A stretch of 64,000 nt of DNA, taken from NCBI RefSeq assembly GCF_000379105.1, contig NZ_KB900609.1, forward strand, positions 4,928,785-4,992,784. The letters are read 5' to 3'. Shown piece by piece: positions 9,105 through 17,177 of this stretch (position 1 is the first letter of the stretch; every line of letters begins with the position of its first letter). The notes beneath the pieces were generated by a model, which worked only from the letters and a program-made list of their open reading frames with translations, was not told the origin of the DNA and did no database searches. The position numbers were made by a program, and so were the translations under genes. This DNA comes from Methylobacterium sp. WSM2598 (lineage in GTDB: Bacteria > Pseudomonadota > Alphaproteobacteria > Rhizobiales > Beijerinckiaceae).

Positions 9105-9435
9105 TCTCGGGCGGTGCGCGCCCGCACGCCCGGGCATCCGGCACCCAGGTAGAACCGAAGCGTCGGAAAGCTCCGATCGGGCGGCTCTTGCCAGGAGACT
9201 GGCGAAACCCGGTCCCGCATCCGTGCGAGACTTGCCCGTCCGGTGCCGGTTCTGGCGGATGACGCGAAGAAACTGGCGCTTGTCACGCCGATTCAGTGGT
9301 CGCATTGCGGAAGGAGGTCCCTCGTCCGGCCGATCGGAATCGGTCGTGCGCGACCGTTAAACTTGTCAGACCGCGGCGGAGGTCTTAAGCTTCCGCGGCT
9401 GGATTGTGATTGCTGAGCAGTTCTCTGAGGACGGC
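9105..9435. other. Intergenic region ahead of the pseudo-caspase gene
   Basis: These 330 bases hold no recognisable gene. The part after 9240 is less GC-rich and probably carries the promoter of the next gene, but no -35/-10 pair is convincing. Confidence 0.4.
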
Positions 9436-11127
9436 ATGCGTGCGTTGTGGATTGTCGGCATCGTGCTCGCGTTCAGCGCGTGCCAGGCGATTCAACCTGT
9501 CTTCGCCCAAAGCAGAGCGGGCGACCGGATCGCTCTGGTGATCGGCAACGCGCAGTACCCGGACAGCGACACGGCCCTCACGACCCCGGTCGCGGATGCC
9601 AGGGCCGTGGCGGCGGTCCTTCAGCAGAAGGGCTACGCCGTGGACGTCGGCGAGAACATGGCGAAGGTCGCCCTGCAGGGCGCGCTCGGGCGCTTCTACG
9701 ACAAGCTCAAGGCGGGCTCGACCGCGCTCCTCTACTTCAGCGGGTATGGGATCCAATCGAACAAGCAGAATTACCTGATACCGGTCGATGCCCAGATCTG
9801 GACCGAGCCGGATCTGCGGCGGGACGGCTTCAACGTCGAGGGCATCCTGAGCGAGATGCAGAAGCGCGGCGCGGACCTGAAGGTGGTGATCCTGGACGCG
9901 GCCAACCGCAACCCGTTCGAGCGGCGCTTCCGCAGCTTCGCCAACGGGCTCGCGGCGACGGCCGAGGCTCCCCCGAACGCGCTCGTCTTCTACTCGACCC
10001 AGCCCGGCCAGATGCTGCGCCAGGCGACGGGCGCCCGCAGCCCCTTCGCCGAGGAGCTGGTCCGGCAGCTCGGCCAGAGCGACGGGATCAGCCGCGCGGT
10101 GTTCGACCGGACCCGCTCCGCCCTGGCGGCGGGCCAGGGCGGGCAGCCCCCCTGGATCTACTCGAGCCTGCGGGAGGGGGCCCTCGCGAAGGACGCCCCG
10201 CCGCCCAAAGACCTTTCTGCCAAGGACCTTTCTGCCAAGGACCACTCTCCCAAGGACTTCCCTGCCAAGGACTTCCCTGCCAAGGACTTCCCTGCCAAGG
10301 ACTTCCCTGCCAAGGAGGGTCAGACCCCGAAGGAGAGCCCGACCTGGGTGGATCCGCAGCAGGCCGGGAGGAGGCCCCCGCGCGAGGAGGCGCCGCCCGG
10401 GCCGGTGGCCGGCCGACCGCCCGAGACGCCGCGGGAGCCGCAGGCCGACCCGTCCGCCGAGTTCGCCGCCGCCCGAAAGGCCGGGACCCGGGAGGCGATG
10501 GAGCGCTTCGCGGACAAGTTCCAGGGCACCGCCTGGGGCGAGCGCGGCCGGGCCGAGCTGAAGCGGTTCGAGGAGCAGGCCAAGGTCGCCGCCCCGAAGG
10601 TGCCCCAGACCCCGCTGCCCTACACCCGCGAGGACGAGCGCCTGCGGGCCGAGCTCAACAAGGCCCTGGAGCGCAACCCGGCCGACGGGTCCGCCCTCTA
10701 CCGGCGCGGCCAGCTCTACGCGATCCACCGCGAGTACGCGCTCGCGCTGGCGGACTTTGACGAGGTGATCCGCCTCAACCCACAGGACGTTGAGGCGCTC
10801 AATAACCGCTGCTGGGTGCGCGCGATGGTTGATGAACTCGACCGGGCACTGCGCGACTGCAACGAGGCGCTGAAGCTCAGACCCAATTTCCCGGACGCTC
10901 TCGACAGTCGTGGACTGGTCAACCTCAAGATAGGACTTCCCGGTCTCGCCATCCGCGATTACGATGCCGCGTTGAAGGGCAATGGTAAGCAGGCCTCGTC
11001 CCTGTACGGCCGCGGGATGGCGCGGGTTCGGACCGGCGAGACGGAGGAGGGGAAGAGCGACATCAACGATGCGCTCCGGATGGATCCGGGCCTCGAGAGA
11101 GAGTTCGCCCAATACGGAATCCGTTGA
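9436..11127 (+). CDS. Secreted caspase-fold (C14) pseudo-enzyme with TPR repeats
   Basis: This 563-residue exported protein (signal peptide about 1-25, ending VFA-Q) has a caspase p20-like domain at about 31-250, a low-complexity linker, and TPR repeats at about 400-555 (ALYRRGQLYAIHREYALALADFDEVIRLNP and following units). In active family members a His lies in SGHG and a Cys in DACR. Here these read SGYG (Tyr at 104) and DAAN (Ala at 156), so the catalytic dyad is absent and it should bind rather than cut. Residues about 256-294 are AKDLS/AKDFP pentapeptides encoded by a 15-base tandem repeat. It starts at ATG 9436 with a GAGG ribosome site; an upstream GTG at 9406 is less likely. It lies between two OmpA paralogues on the same strand, suggesting a shared envelope function. 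Confidence 0.85.
   Translation: MRALWIVGIVLAFSACQAIQPVFAQSRAGDRIALVIGNAQYPDSDTALTTPVADARAVAAVLQQKGYAVDVGENMAKVALQGALGRFYDKLKAGSTALLYFSGYGIQSNKQNYLIPVDAQIWTEPDLRRDGFNVEGILSEMQKRGADLKVVILDAANRNPFERRFRSFANGLAATAEAPPNALVFYSTQPGQMLRQATGARSPFAEELVRQLGQSDGISRAVFDRTRSALAAGQGGQPPWIYSSLREGALAKDAPPPKDLSAKDLSAKDHSPKDFPAKDFPAKDFPAKDFPAKEGQTPKESPTWVDPQQAGRRPPREEAPPGPVAGRPPETPREPQADPSAEFAAARKAGTREAMERFADKFQGTAWGERGRAELKRFEEQAKVAAPKVPQTPLPYTREDERLRAELNKALERNPADGSALYRRGQLYAIHREYALALADFDEVIRLNPQDVEALNNRCWVRAMVDELDRALRDCNEALKLRPNFPDALDSRGLVNLKIGLPGLAIRDYDAALKGNGKQASSLYGRGMARVRTGETEEGKSDINDALRMDPGLEREFAQYGIR
10206..10316 (+). repeat. 15-base in-frame tandem repeat (AKDFP/AKDLS units)
   Basis: About seven units of a 15-base repeat; the last four or so are nearly identical (AAGGACTTCCCTGCC), while earlier ones vary as AAGGACCTTTCTGCC and a degenerate AAGGACCACTCTCCC. 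Each unit encodes five residues, so copy-number changes keep the reading frame. It forms the linker between the caspase-fold and TPR parts of the surrounding gene. Confidence 0.9.
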
Positions 11128-11264
11128 GGCCGCCCACGCGCCGCGCGGCCGGCCTCGACGCGAGCGGAAAGACGGCGTCACTCGGTCCTGATGACCGGGC
11201 AGCGACCGGCATACGAACGAAGAACGTCTGGCACTGGACTGAGATCGTTTTGAGGAGCATCACG

Positions 11265-11948
11265 ATGACTGGATCTGCTAACACGTTCTCGCGGCGCCTG
11301 AGCCGCGCCGCGCTCCTTGCCGGATTGCTGACCCTCGGCTCGGCGGCCGGCGCCCTCGCCCAGAAGGCCCCGAGCGAGGCCGACATCGCCAAGGCCCTGA
11401 TCGGGGCACCCGCCGAGGCGACGGTCGCGACCGGGCCGACCCGCAGCCTCTCGACCAGCGTCCGCGGCGAGGCGGCGAGCGCCGGCGCCCTCGGCGAGGA
11501 CCGCAGCTTCCTGGATTCGCTGCGCAACCGCGCCTCGCTGACCCCGAGCGAGCGCAGCAAGCTCGCGGCGGTCTCGGCCGACAAGCCGAGCATCGACCTC
11601 GAGATCCCCTTCGACTACAACTCCGCCAAGATCGGCCCGAAGGCCCTGCCCATGGTCAAGAGCCTGGGCGCCGCCCTCGCCCGGCAGGAACTCAAGGGCA
11701 ACACCTTCCTGATCGTCGGACACACCGACGGCAAGGGCAAGGACCAGGCGAACCAGGCCCTGTCCGAGCGCCGCGCCCAGGCCGTGAAGGACTACATCGT
11801 CCAGAATTACGGCGTGCCCGCCACCAACCTCGTCAGCGTCGGCTACGGCAGGACGCAGCTCAAGGACGCGGCGAACCCGAACGCCCCGGTCAACCGCCGC
11901 GTGACGACGGTCAACATGTCGGGCGTGAAGTCGGCCTCGCGCTACTGA
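11265..11948 (+). CDS. OmpA-family protein (paralogue 3)
   Basis: This 227-residue protein has a signal peptide (about 1-33, ending ALA-Q), then EADIAKALIGAP and TRSLSTSVRG, then a C-terminal OmpA domain (IPFDYNSAKIG, TFLIVGHTDGKGKDQ, NQALSERRAQAVKDYI, VNRRVTTVNMSG). It is close to the paralogue at 4367: RSFLDSLRNRASLTPSER here matches VFLDSLRNRSSLSAAER there, so the two arose by duplication. The ATG was chosen for its TGAGGAG ribosome site at the right distance and for the signal peptide; an open frame continues upstream without support. It lies 137 bases behind the pseudo-caspase gene and may share its transcript. Confidence 0.85.
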   Translation: MTGSANTFSRRLSRAALLAGLLTLGSAAGALAQKAPSEADIAKALIGAPAEATVATGPTRSLSTSVRGEAASAGALGEDRSFLDSLRNRASLTPSERSKLAAVSADKPSIDLEIPFDYNSAKIGPKALPMVKSLGAALARQELKGNTFLIVGHTDGKGKDQANQALSERRAQAVKDYIVQNYGVPATNLVSVGYGRTQLKDAANPNAPVNRRVTTVNMSGVKSASRY

Positions 11949-11952
11949 GATG

Positions 11953-11972
11953 GGGCCGGCCAAAGCCGGCCC
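11953..11972 (+). terminator. Hairpin after OmpA paralogue 3
   Basis: A perfect 8-bp stem (GGGCCGGC / GCCGGCCC) with a CAAA loop begins four bases after the stop codon. It lacks a T-run. Confidence 0.5.
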
Positions 11973-12090
11973 GCCCGGTTTCGGCCGGCCCGCCCGGCCG
12001 CGGCCGGGCCCTCACCCCGCGGCGCGGGCCCCGTCCTCCCGGACGGGCCCGCCTCCCGCCCCCGAACCGCGTACGATTCTGGCGAGGCCG

Positions 12091-13008
12091 ATGCGAGGCC
12101 GATGGATGCGTCCTGACCGCGATACGGCCCTCCGCCCGCGCCCCGCGCGCGCCCCGGAGGCGCTCGGCCGCGCCGCCCTCCTGACGCTCGCCCTGATCGG
12201 CCCGCCCGGGCTGGCCCGGGCCGAGGACGCCCCGACCGACACGGTGCGGGCGCGGCGGGCCTGCTTCTCCGACAACGTGCGGGTGACCGGCTACCTGATG
12301 CCCCGGCGCCCCGCCTACGTGAGCATCAACATCGAGGGCTACCGGGTCTCGGACGTGCTGGTGCAGGAGGGCGACCCCGTCTCGGCCGGCCAGGAACTGG
12401 CCCGGGTCGCCAAGATCGGGGCGGACGATTCGGTCGCCCAGATGCTGGCCCCGTCGAACCTCGCCAAGCTCCCCAACTCGATCTCCCTGAAGGCCTCCGC
12501 GGCCGGCACCGTCACGCGCAGCACCGCCAAGGTGGGGCAGCTCGTCAGCCCCCAGATGGACCCGCTGTTCCAGATCGCCCTCGACCGCGATCTCGACCTG
12601 ATGGTGCAGGTGCCGAGCCTCTACATCTCGAAGATCCGGGCCGGGGCGGAGAGCCGGATCCTGATCGGCAACGACCTCGCGCTGCGGGGCGAGGTGCGGA
12701 TGGCGGCGACCGACGTCGACCCGGCGACCCAGTTCGGCCGGGCCTTCGTGTCGGTTCCGGCCCACGCGGACCTGCGCCCGGGCATGTTCGCCCGCGCCCT
12801 GATCGACACGGCGCGCAGCTGCGGGATCGCCGTGCCCCGCGCCGCCATCCTGCGCCGCAGCGACACGACGAGCGTCCAGGTGGTGCGCGGCGGCCGGATC
12901 GAGACCCGCCGCGTCGTCGTCGGCTCCTCCTCGGAGGACGACGTCGAGATCCGCAGCGGCGTCGGAGAGGGCGACACCGTGGTGGCCAAGGCCGGCACGG
13001 CCTTCTGA
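12091..13008 (+). CDS. RND efflux periplasmic adaptor (HlyD/MFP family)
   Basis: This 305-residue protein is the membrane-fusion subunit that links an inner-membrane RND pump to an outer-membrane channel. After a hydrophobic export segment (LLTLALIGPPGLARA) it shows the lipoyl-like half motif (GYRVSDVLVQEGDPVSAGQELARV), its partner half (SLKASAAGTVTRSTAKVGQLV) and a beta-barrel plus membrane-proximal part. It is shorter than most adaptors and seems to lack a long helical hairpin. The start is ATG 12091 or 12106; neither has a strong ribosome site. It lies 52 bases upstream of the pump gene. No outer-membrane factor gene is nearby, so it probably uses one encoded elsewhere. Confidence 0.85.
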   Translation: MRGRWMRPDRDTALRPRPARAPEALGRAALLTLALIGPPGLARAEDAPTDTVRARRACFSDNVRVTGYLMPRRPAYVSINIEGYRVSDVLVQEGDPVSAGQELARVAKIGADDSVAQMLAPSNLAKLPNSISLKASAAGTVTRSTAKVGQLVSPQMDPLFQIALDRDLDLMVQVPSLYISKIRAGAESRILIGNDLALRGEVRMAATDVDPATQFGRAFVSVPAHADLRPGMFARALIDTARSCGIAVPRAAILRRSDTTSVQVVRGGRIETRRVVVGSSSEDDVEIRSGVGEGDTVVAKAGTAF

Positions 13009-13060
13009 ACCGGGAGCGGAGGAGGCGTCGATGCAACACCAACCGAGGCGAGCGCCGTAA

Positions 13061-16000
13061 GTGTCCCTGAACGTCTCCTCCTGGGCGATCCGCAAGCCGC
13101 TCCCCTCGATCCTGATCTCGCTGATCCTGCTCATCCTGGGCTGGATGAGCTTCGGGAAGCTCCCGATCACGCGGCTGCCCTCGGCCGACATCCCGATCAT
13201 CTCGGTGGCGGTGGCGCAGTTCGGCGCGGCCCCGGCGGAGCTGGAGGCGCAGGTCACCAAGACCATCGAGGACGGGGTCTCGGGCGTCGAGGGCGTGCGC
13301 CACATCGCGTCCCTCGTCACCGACGGCGTCTCGGTGACGACGGTCCAGTTCCGCCTGGAGACCAACACCGACCGGGCGCTCAACGACGTCAAGGACGCGA
13401 TCACCCGCATCCAGGCCGACCTGCCGCGCTCGGCGGAGGCGCCGCTGATCCAGCGCGTCGACGTGGTCGGCCTGCCGATCGTCACCTACGCGGCGGTCGC
13501 CCCCGACAAGACGCCCGAGCAGCTCTCCTACTTCGTCGACACGGTGGTCAAGCGCCGCCTGCAGAGCATCCGCGGCGTCGCGCAGGTCGAGACGATCGGC
13601 GGCTCCGAGCGCGAGATCCTGGTCTCCCTCGATCCCGACCGGCTCCAGGCCTACGGGCTCACCGCCGTCGACGTGAGCCGCCGGCTGCGCGGCATCAACG
13701 TGGACGTGGCGGGCGGGCGCACCCAGCTCGGCGGGCGCGACTTCGCGATCCGGGCCCTCGCGGGCGCGCGCAGCCTCGACGAGCTCAAGGGCACCATGAT
13801 CCCGCTCGCCTCGGGCGGGCAGATCCGGCTGCAGGATCTCGGCGTCGTCACCGACACGGTGGCGGACCGGCGCACCTTCGCGAGCCTCGACGCCAAGCCG
13901 GTCGTCGCCATCGGCATCAAGCGCGCCAAGGGCGCGAGCGACGTCGTCGTGGCCAAGGCCGTCCAGGCCAAGGTCGACCAGATCCAGGCCGAGTACCCGG
14001 ACGTCAAGCTCTCGCTGATCGACACGTCGGTCGACTACACGCTCGGCAACTACGAGGCCGCGATCAAGACGCTGTTCGAGGGCGCGGCGCTCGCGGTCAT
14101 CGTGGTGTTCCTGTTCCTGCGCGACCTGCGCACGACGGTGATCGTGGCGGTGTCGCTGCCGCTGTCGATCTTCCCGGCCTTCTGGGCGATGGACCTGCTC
14201 GGCTTCTCGCTCAACCTCGTGAGCTTCCTCGCCGTCACGCTCTCGACCGGCATCCTGGTCGACGATTCGATCGTCGAGATCGAGAACATCGTGCGCCACA
14301 TCCGGATGGGCAAGTCGCCCTTCCAGGCGGCGATCGACGCGGCCGACGAGATCGGGCTCGCGGTGATCGCGATCAGCCTCACCATCGTGGCGATCTTCGC
14401 GCCGGCGAGCTTCATGGGCGGCATCGCGGGCCAGTTCTTCAAGCAGTTCGGCATCACCATCGCGGTGCAGGTGCTGTTCTCGCTGCTCGCGGCCCGCTTC
14501 GTGACGCCGATGCTGGCCGCCTACATCATGAAGCCGCACGTCCACGAGGAGAAGCCGCCGGGCCGGATCGAGCGCGCCTATGTCTGGCTGGTCTCGAAAT
14601 CGGTGCGCTTCTACGGGCTCACCGTGATCCTCGGCATCGCGATCTTCGCGGCCTCGATCCTCAGCATGAAGCTCCTGTCGCAGGGCTTCCTGCCGGCCCA
14701 GGACACCGCCCGCTCGCTGCTCTCGATCGAGCTGCCCCCGGGCAGCCAGGCCTCGGACACGCAGCGCGTCACCGACGTGATCGTCAAGGACCTGCGCCAG
14801 ATCCCGGAGGTGAAGAGCATCTTCGTCGATGGCGGGCGCATCGCGGGCGGCACGATCGAGGTCCGGCGCGCCTCGCTCATCCTCAACTACACCAACAAGA
14901 CCCACCGCACGATCACCCAGCGCCAGCTGGAGCAGCAGGTCGAGGCGCGGCTGAGGCAGATCCCGGACATCCGCTACTGGTTCGTGGACGAGAACGGCCT
15001 GCGGGCGATCTCCCTCGTGGTCAACGGCCAGGACAGCAGCACGGTGGCGAGCGTGGCCAACGAGCTCGCCAACCAGATGCGCCGCCTGCCGGCCGTGGCC
15101 AACGTGATCTCGGGCGCGACCCTGAACCGGCCGGAGCTGCGCATCCGCCCGCGCATGGACCTCGCCGCCCGGCTCGGCATCACGGCCGACACGCTCTCCG
15201 AGACGATCCGCGTCGCCACGATCGGCGACGTGGGGCCGGCGCTGGCCAAGTTCGACGCGGGCGACCGCCTCGTGCCGGTGCGGGTCCAGCTCGACGACAG
15301 CGCCCGGCTGAACTGGCAGATCGTGGAGCAGCTGCGCATCCCGACCCCGGCCGCGAAGGGCGGGGTGCCGCTCTCGGCGGTGGCGGATCTCGGCTTCCAG
15401 GACGGGCCGGCCAACATCTCCCGCTACGACCGCGAGCGCCAGGCGACCGTGGCGGCGGACCTCGTCGGCGACGCGGCCCTCGGCGACGTGCTGGCCGCGA
15501 TCAATCAGCTGCCGGTGATGAGGAACCTGCCGAAGGGGGTGCAGGTCAACCAGTCGGGCGACGCCGAGAACCTCGCCGAATTGTCGGACGGCTTCGCCGA
15601 GGTGATGCGGGCGGGCCTGCTCATGGTCTACGCCGTGCTGGTGATGCTGTTCGGGTCCTTCCTGCACCCGATCACCATCCTGTTCTCGCTGCCGCTCTCC
15701 CTGGGCGGCGCCGTGGTGGCGCTGCTCGTCACCGGCAAGCAGCTCACGACCCCGGTCTGGATCGGCATCCTGATGCTGATGGGCATCGTGACCAAGAACG
15801 CGATCATGCTGGTGGAATTCGCGATCGAGTCGATGCGCCACGGCATGTCGCGCAACGAGGCGATCATCGATGCGGGCCGCAAGCGCGCGCGGCCGATCAT
15901 CATGACGACGATCGCCATGGTGGCCGGCATGGTCCCGAGCGCGCTGGCGATCGGGGCGGGCGGCGAGTTCCGGGCACCGATGGCGATCGCGGTGATCGGC

Positions 16001-16192
16001 GGCCTGCTCTTCTCGACGGTCCTGTCGCTGATCTTCGTGCCGGCGGTGTTCTGCCTCGTCTGCGTGATCTCGGACCTGCCGAAGAATGCGGCGGCGCGCC
16101 TGCGCGCCCGGGCAGCGAAGCCCGCCCCCGCCCAGGCGGCGGCCCCGCCCCCGCACGGCGGCATGGCGAGCCCGGCGGCCCCGGGGGAGTGA
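13061..16192 (+). CDS. RND-family efflux pump permease (AcrB/MdtB-like)
   Basis: This 1043-residue inner-membrane pump of the HAE1 type exports hydrophobic or amphipathic compounds using the proton gradient. It has the expected two-fold arrangement: TM1 near residues 10-30, a large porter loop, a first membrane bundle (about 335-530), a second porter loop and a second bundle (about 850-1010). The proton-relay residues are visible as the double Asp in TM4 (GILVDDSIVEIEN) and the Lys in TM10 (MGIVTKNAIMLVEF). The gene starts with GTG, which gives the standard SLNVSSWAIRKP opening. It is coupled to the adaptor just upstream. The C-terminal tail is Pro/Ala-rich. The substrate cannot be read from the sequence. 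Confidence 0.95.
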   Translation: MSLNVSSWAIRKPLPSILISLILLILGWMSFGKLPITRLPSADIPIISVAVAQFGAAPAELEAQVTKTIEDGVSGVEGVRHIASLVTDGVSVTTVQFRLETNTDRALNDVKDAITRIQADLPRSAEAPLIQRVDVVGLPIVTYAAVAPDKTPEQLSYFVDTVVKRRLQSIRGVAQVETIGGSEREILVSLDPDRLQAYGLTAVDVSRRLRGINVDVAGGRTQLGGRDFAIRALAGARSLDELKGTMIPLASGGQIRLQDLGVVTDTVADRRTFASLDAKPVVAIGIKRAKGASDVVVAKAVQAKVDQIQAEYPDVKLSLIDTSVDYTLGNYEAAIKTLFEGAALAVIVVFLFLRDLRTTVIVAVSLPLSIFPAFWAMDLLGFSLNLVSFLAVTLSTGILVDDSIVEIENIVRHIRMGKSPFQAAIDAADEIGLAVIAISLTIVAIFAPASFMGGIAGQFFKQFGITIAVQVLFSLLAARFVTPMLAAYIMKPHVHEEKPPGRIERAYVWLVSKSVRFYGLTVILGIAIFAASILSMKLLSQGFLPAQDTARSLLSIELPPGSQASDTQRVTDVIVKDLRQIPEVKSIFVDGGRIAGGTIEVRRASLILNYTNKTHRTITQRQLEQQVEARLRQIPDIRYWFVDENGLRAISLVVNGQDSSTVASVANELANQMRRLPAVANVISGATLNRPELRIRPRMDLAARLGITADTLSETIRVATIGDVGPALAKFDAGDRLVPVRVQLDDSARLNWQIVEQLRIPTPAAKGGVPLSAVADLGFQDGPANISRYDRERQATVAADLVGDAALGDVLAAINQLPVMRNLPKGVQVNQSGDAENLAELSDGFAEVMRAGLLMVYAVLVMLFGSFLHPITILFSLPLSLGGAVVALLVTGKQLTTPVWIGILMLMGIVTKNAIMLVEFAIESMRHGMSRNEAIIDAGRKRARPIIMTTIAMVAGMVPSALAIGAGGEFRAPMAIAVIGGLLFSTVLSLIFVPAVFCLVCVISDLPKNAAARLRARAAKPAPAQAAAPPPHGGMASPAAPGE

Positions 16193-16262
16193 GCTCGCCT
16201 CGACCGGAGTGACGCGGCAGCGGCCGCTACGGGCCGGAACGGTGGCCCGCGCGGGTCCCTCC

Positions 16263-16475
16263 TCAGGTTTGCCGCGAGGAGCCGCCCTGTCCGCCCGACG
16301 ACGGCGCATTCGGCCCCGTGGCCGGGCGAAGGGGCGGGGGAGGCGGGGGACGGGTGGCTTGCGCCGAGGGAGCGTTGACGCCGCCTTTGCGGACGTAGCT
16401 CTCGGTCAGCGGAGCACTCCGGGGTAGCGAGTAGCCGCCCTCCGCCTTCAGGTTCGTGAACGATTTATCCGGCAT
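16263..16475 (-). CDS. Small proline-rich hypothetical protein
   Basis: This 70-residue frame begins with a soluble, gene-like N-terminus (MPDKSFTNLKAEGGYSLP, then LTESYVRKGG) followed by a polyproline stretch and a Gly/Ser tail. A GGAGG ribosome site lies about 10 bases ahead of the ATG. It has no signal peptide or membrane segment. I do not recognise the family. The composition of the first 40 residues and the ribosome site argue for a real gene. Confidence 0.5.
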   Translation of the reverse strand: MPDKSFTNLKAEGGYSLPRSAPLTESYVRKGGVNAPSAQATRPPPPPPLRPATGPNAPSSGGQGGSSRQT

Positions 16476-16530
16476 CCTGACTCGCCTCCGTGTTCGGGAT
16501 CGGAAACTCGATATGGATATTTTCCGCTTT

Positions 16531-17103
16531 TCACGCTAGGTAGAGCAAGGGAACGTCGTATTGCTTATTGCCCTCGAAATCGTAAACCGACACATCTCGC
16601 AGTACAGTCTCTCTGATTTCTCCGCTTTCCGAGAATGTATTAACGTATCCGGATTAGCCTAGCTTCTGCTCGAAGTCGCGCCAATTTATAAATCCGACTG
16701 ATTTCGATCGACTGTTGAATGTAAAGTCCCATACGTCCTCATCGCCATATTGCTTGGTGGCTCGAATGAATTGCAGGAAGCGTGCCATGATTTTGTAATT
16801 CGAGGCATAAAGCCAGGCTATCCCTCCTGCAAAACTGATGAAAGTTGCACAAATGAGTTCATATGCAATAGAATAATTAAAAATATTCGGCTTTTCTATG
16901 CTTATGACTTCGAAATCACCGACAAATAACTCGAATAAAGCATATGTGACAGCATAACTTGCAAGCCCGTAGAGAAAACTCAGGACGAAAAATTCAACAT
17001 CTGAAGCTTTAGATTGTCTTGCCCAAACGATATCAATACGTGCCCAAATCACTCCAGGCAGAAACAAAATCATGACTTGAAATAAAAATGCGTCTAATTT
17101 CAT
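16531..17103 (-). pseudogene. DUF6338-like membrane protein interrupted by an in-frame TAA
   Basis: The first 149 codons encode an N-terminal membrane segment (FLFQVMILFLPGVIWARI), further hydrophobic segments (FFVLSFLYGLASYAVTYALF; ICATFISFAGGIAWLYA) and a soluble part with DVWDFTFNSRS. A TAA at 16654-16656 then stops the frame. Beyond it the same frame continues for 41 codons (SGYVNTFSESGEIRETVLRD, then VSVYDFEGNKQYDVPLLYLA) to a TGA at 16531. The layout (LLPG-type N-terminus, WDxxF motif, then G-Y and a VYDxxG tail) fits the DUF6338 family as I remember it, and the family C-terminus lies past the stop. The region is strikingly AT-rich compared with its neighbours, which points to horizontal transfer. 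A shortened 149-residue product could still be made. Confidence 0.7.
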
Positions 17104-17177
17104 AAAAATTCAACCAGAAGGCTGCGATGCAGCGATGAGGAAATTGCGCGACTATTATACGGATTTGTGCCCCAGAG

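Noticed and set aside
10206..10316. CRISPR-like array
   Set aside because: The units are contiguous 15-base in-frame repeats inside a gene, without spacers.
12545..16309. Very long open frame antisense to the RND pump (1254 codons)
   Set aside because: It lies opposite a certain gene; its product is Arg/His/Asp/Gly-rich without domains, as expected for shadow frames in GC-rich DNA.
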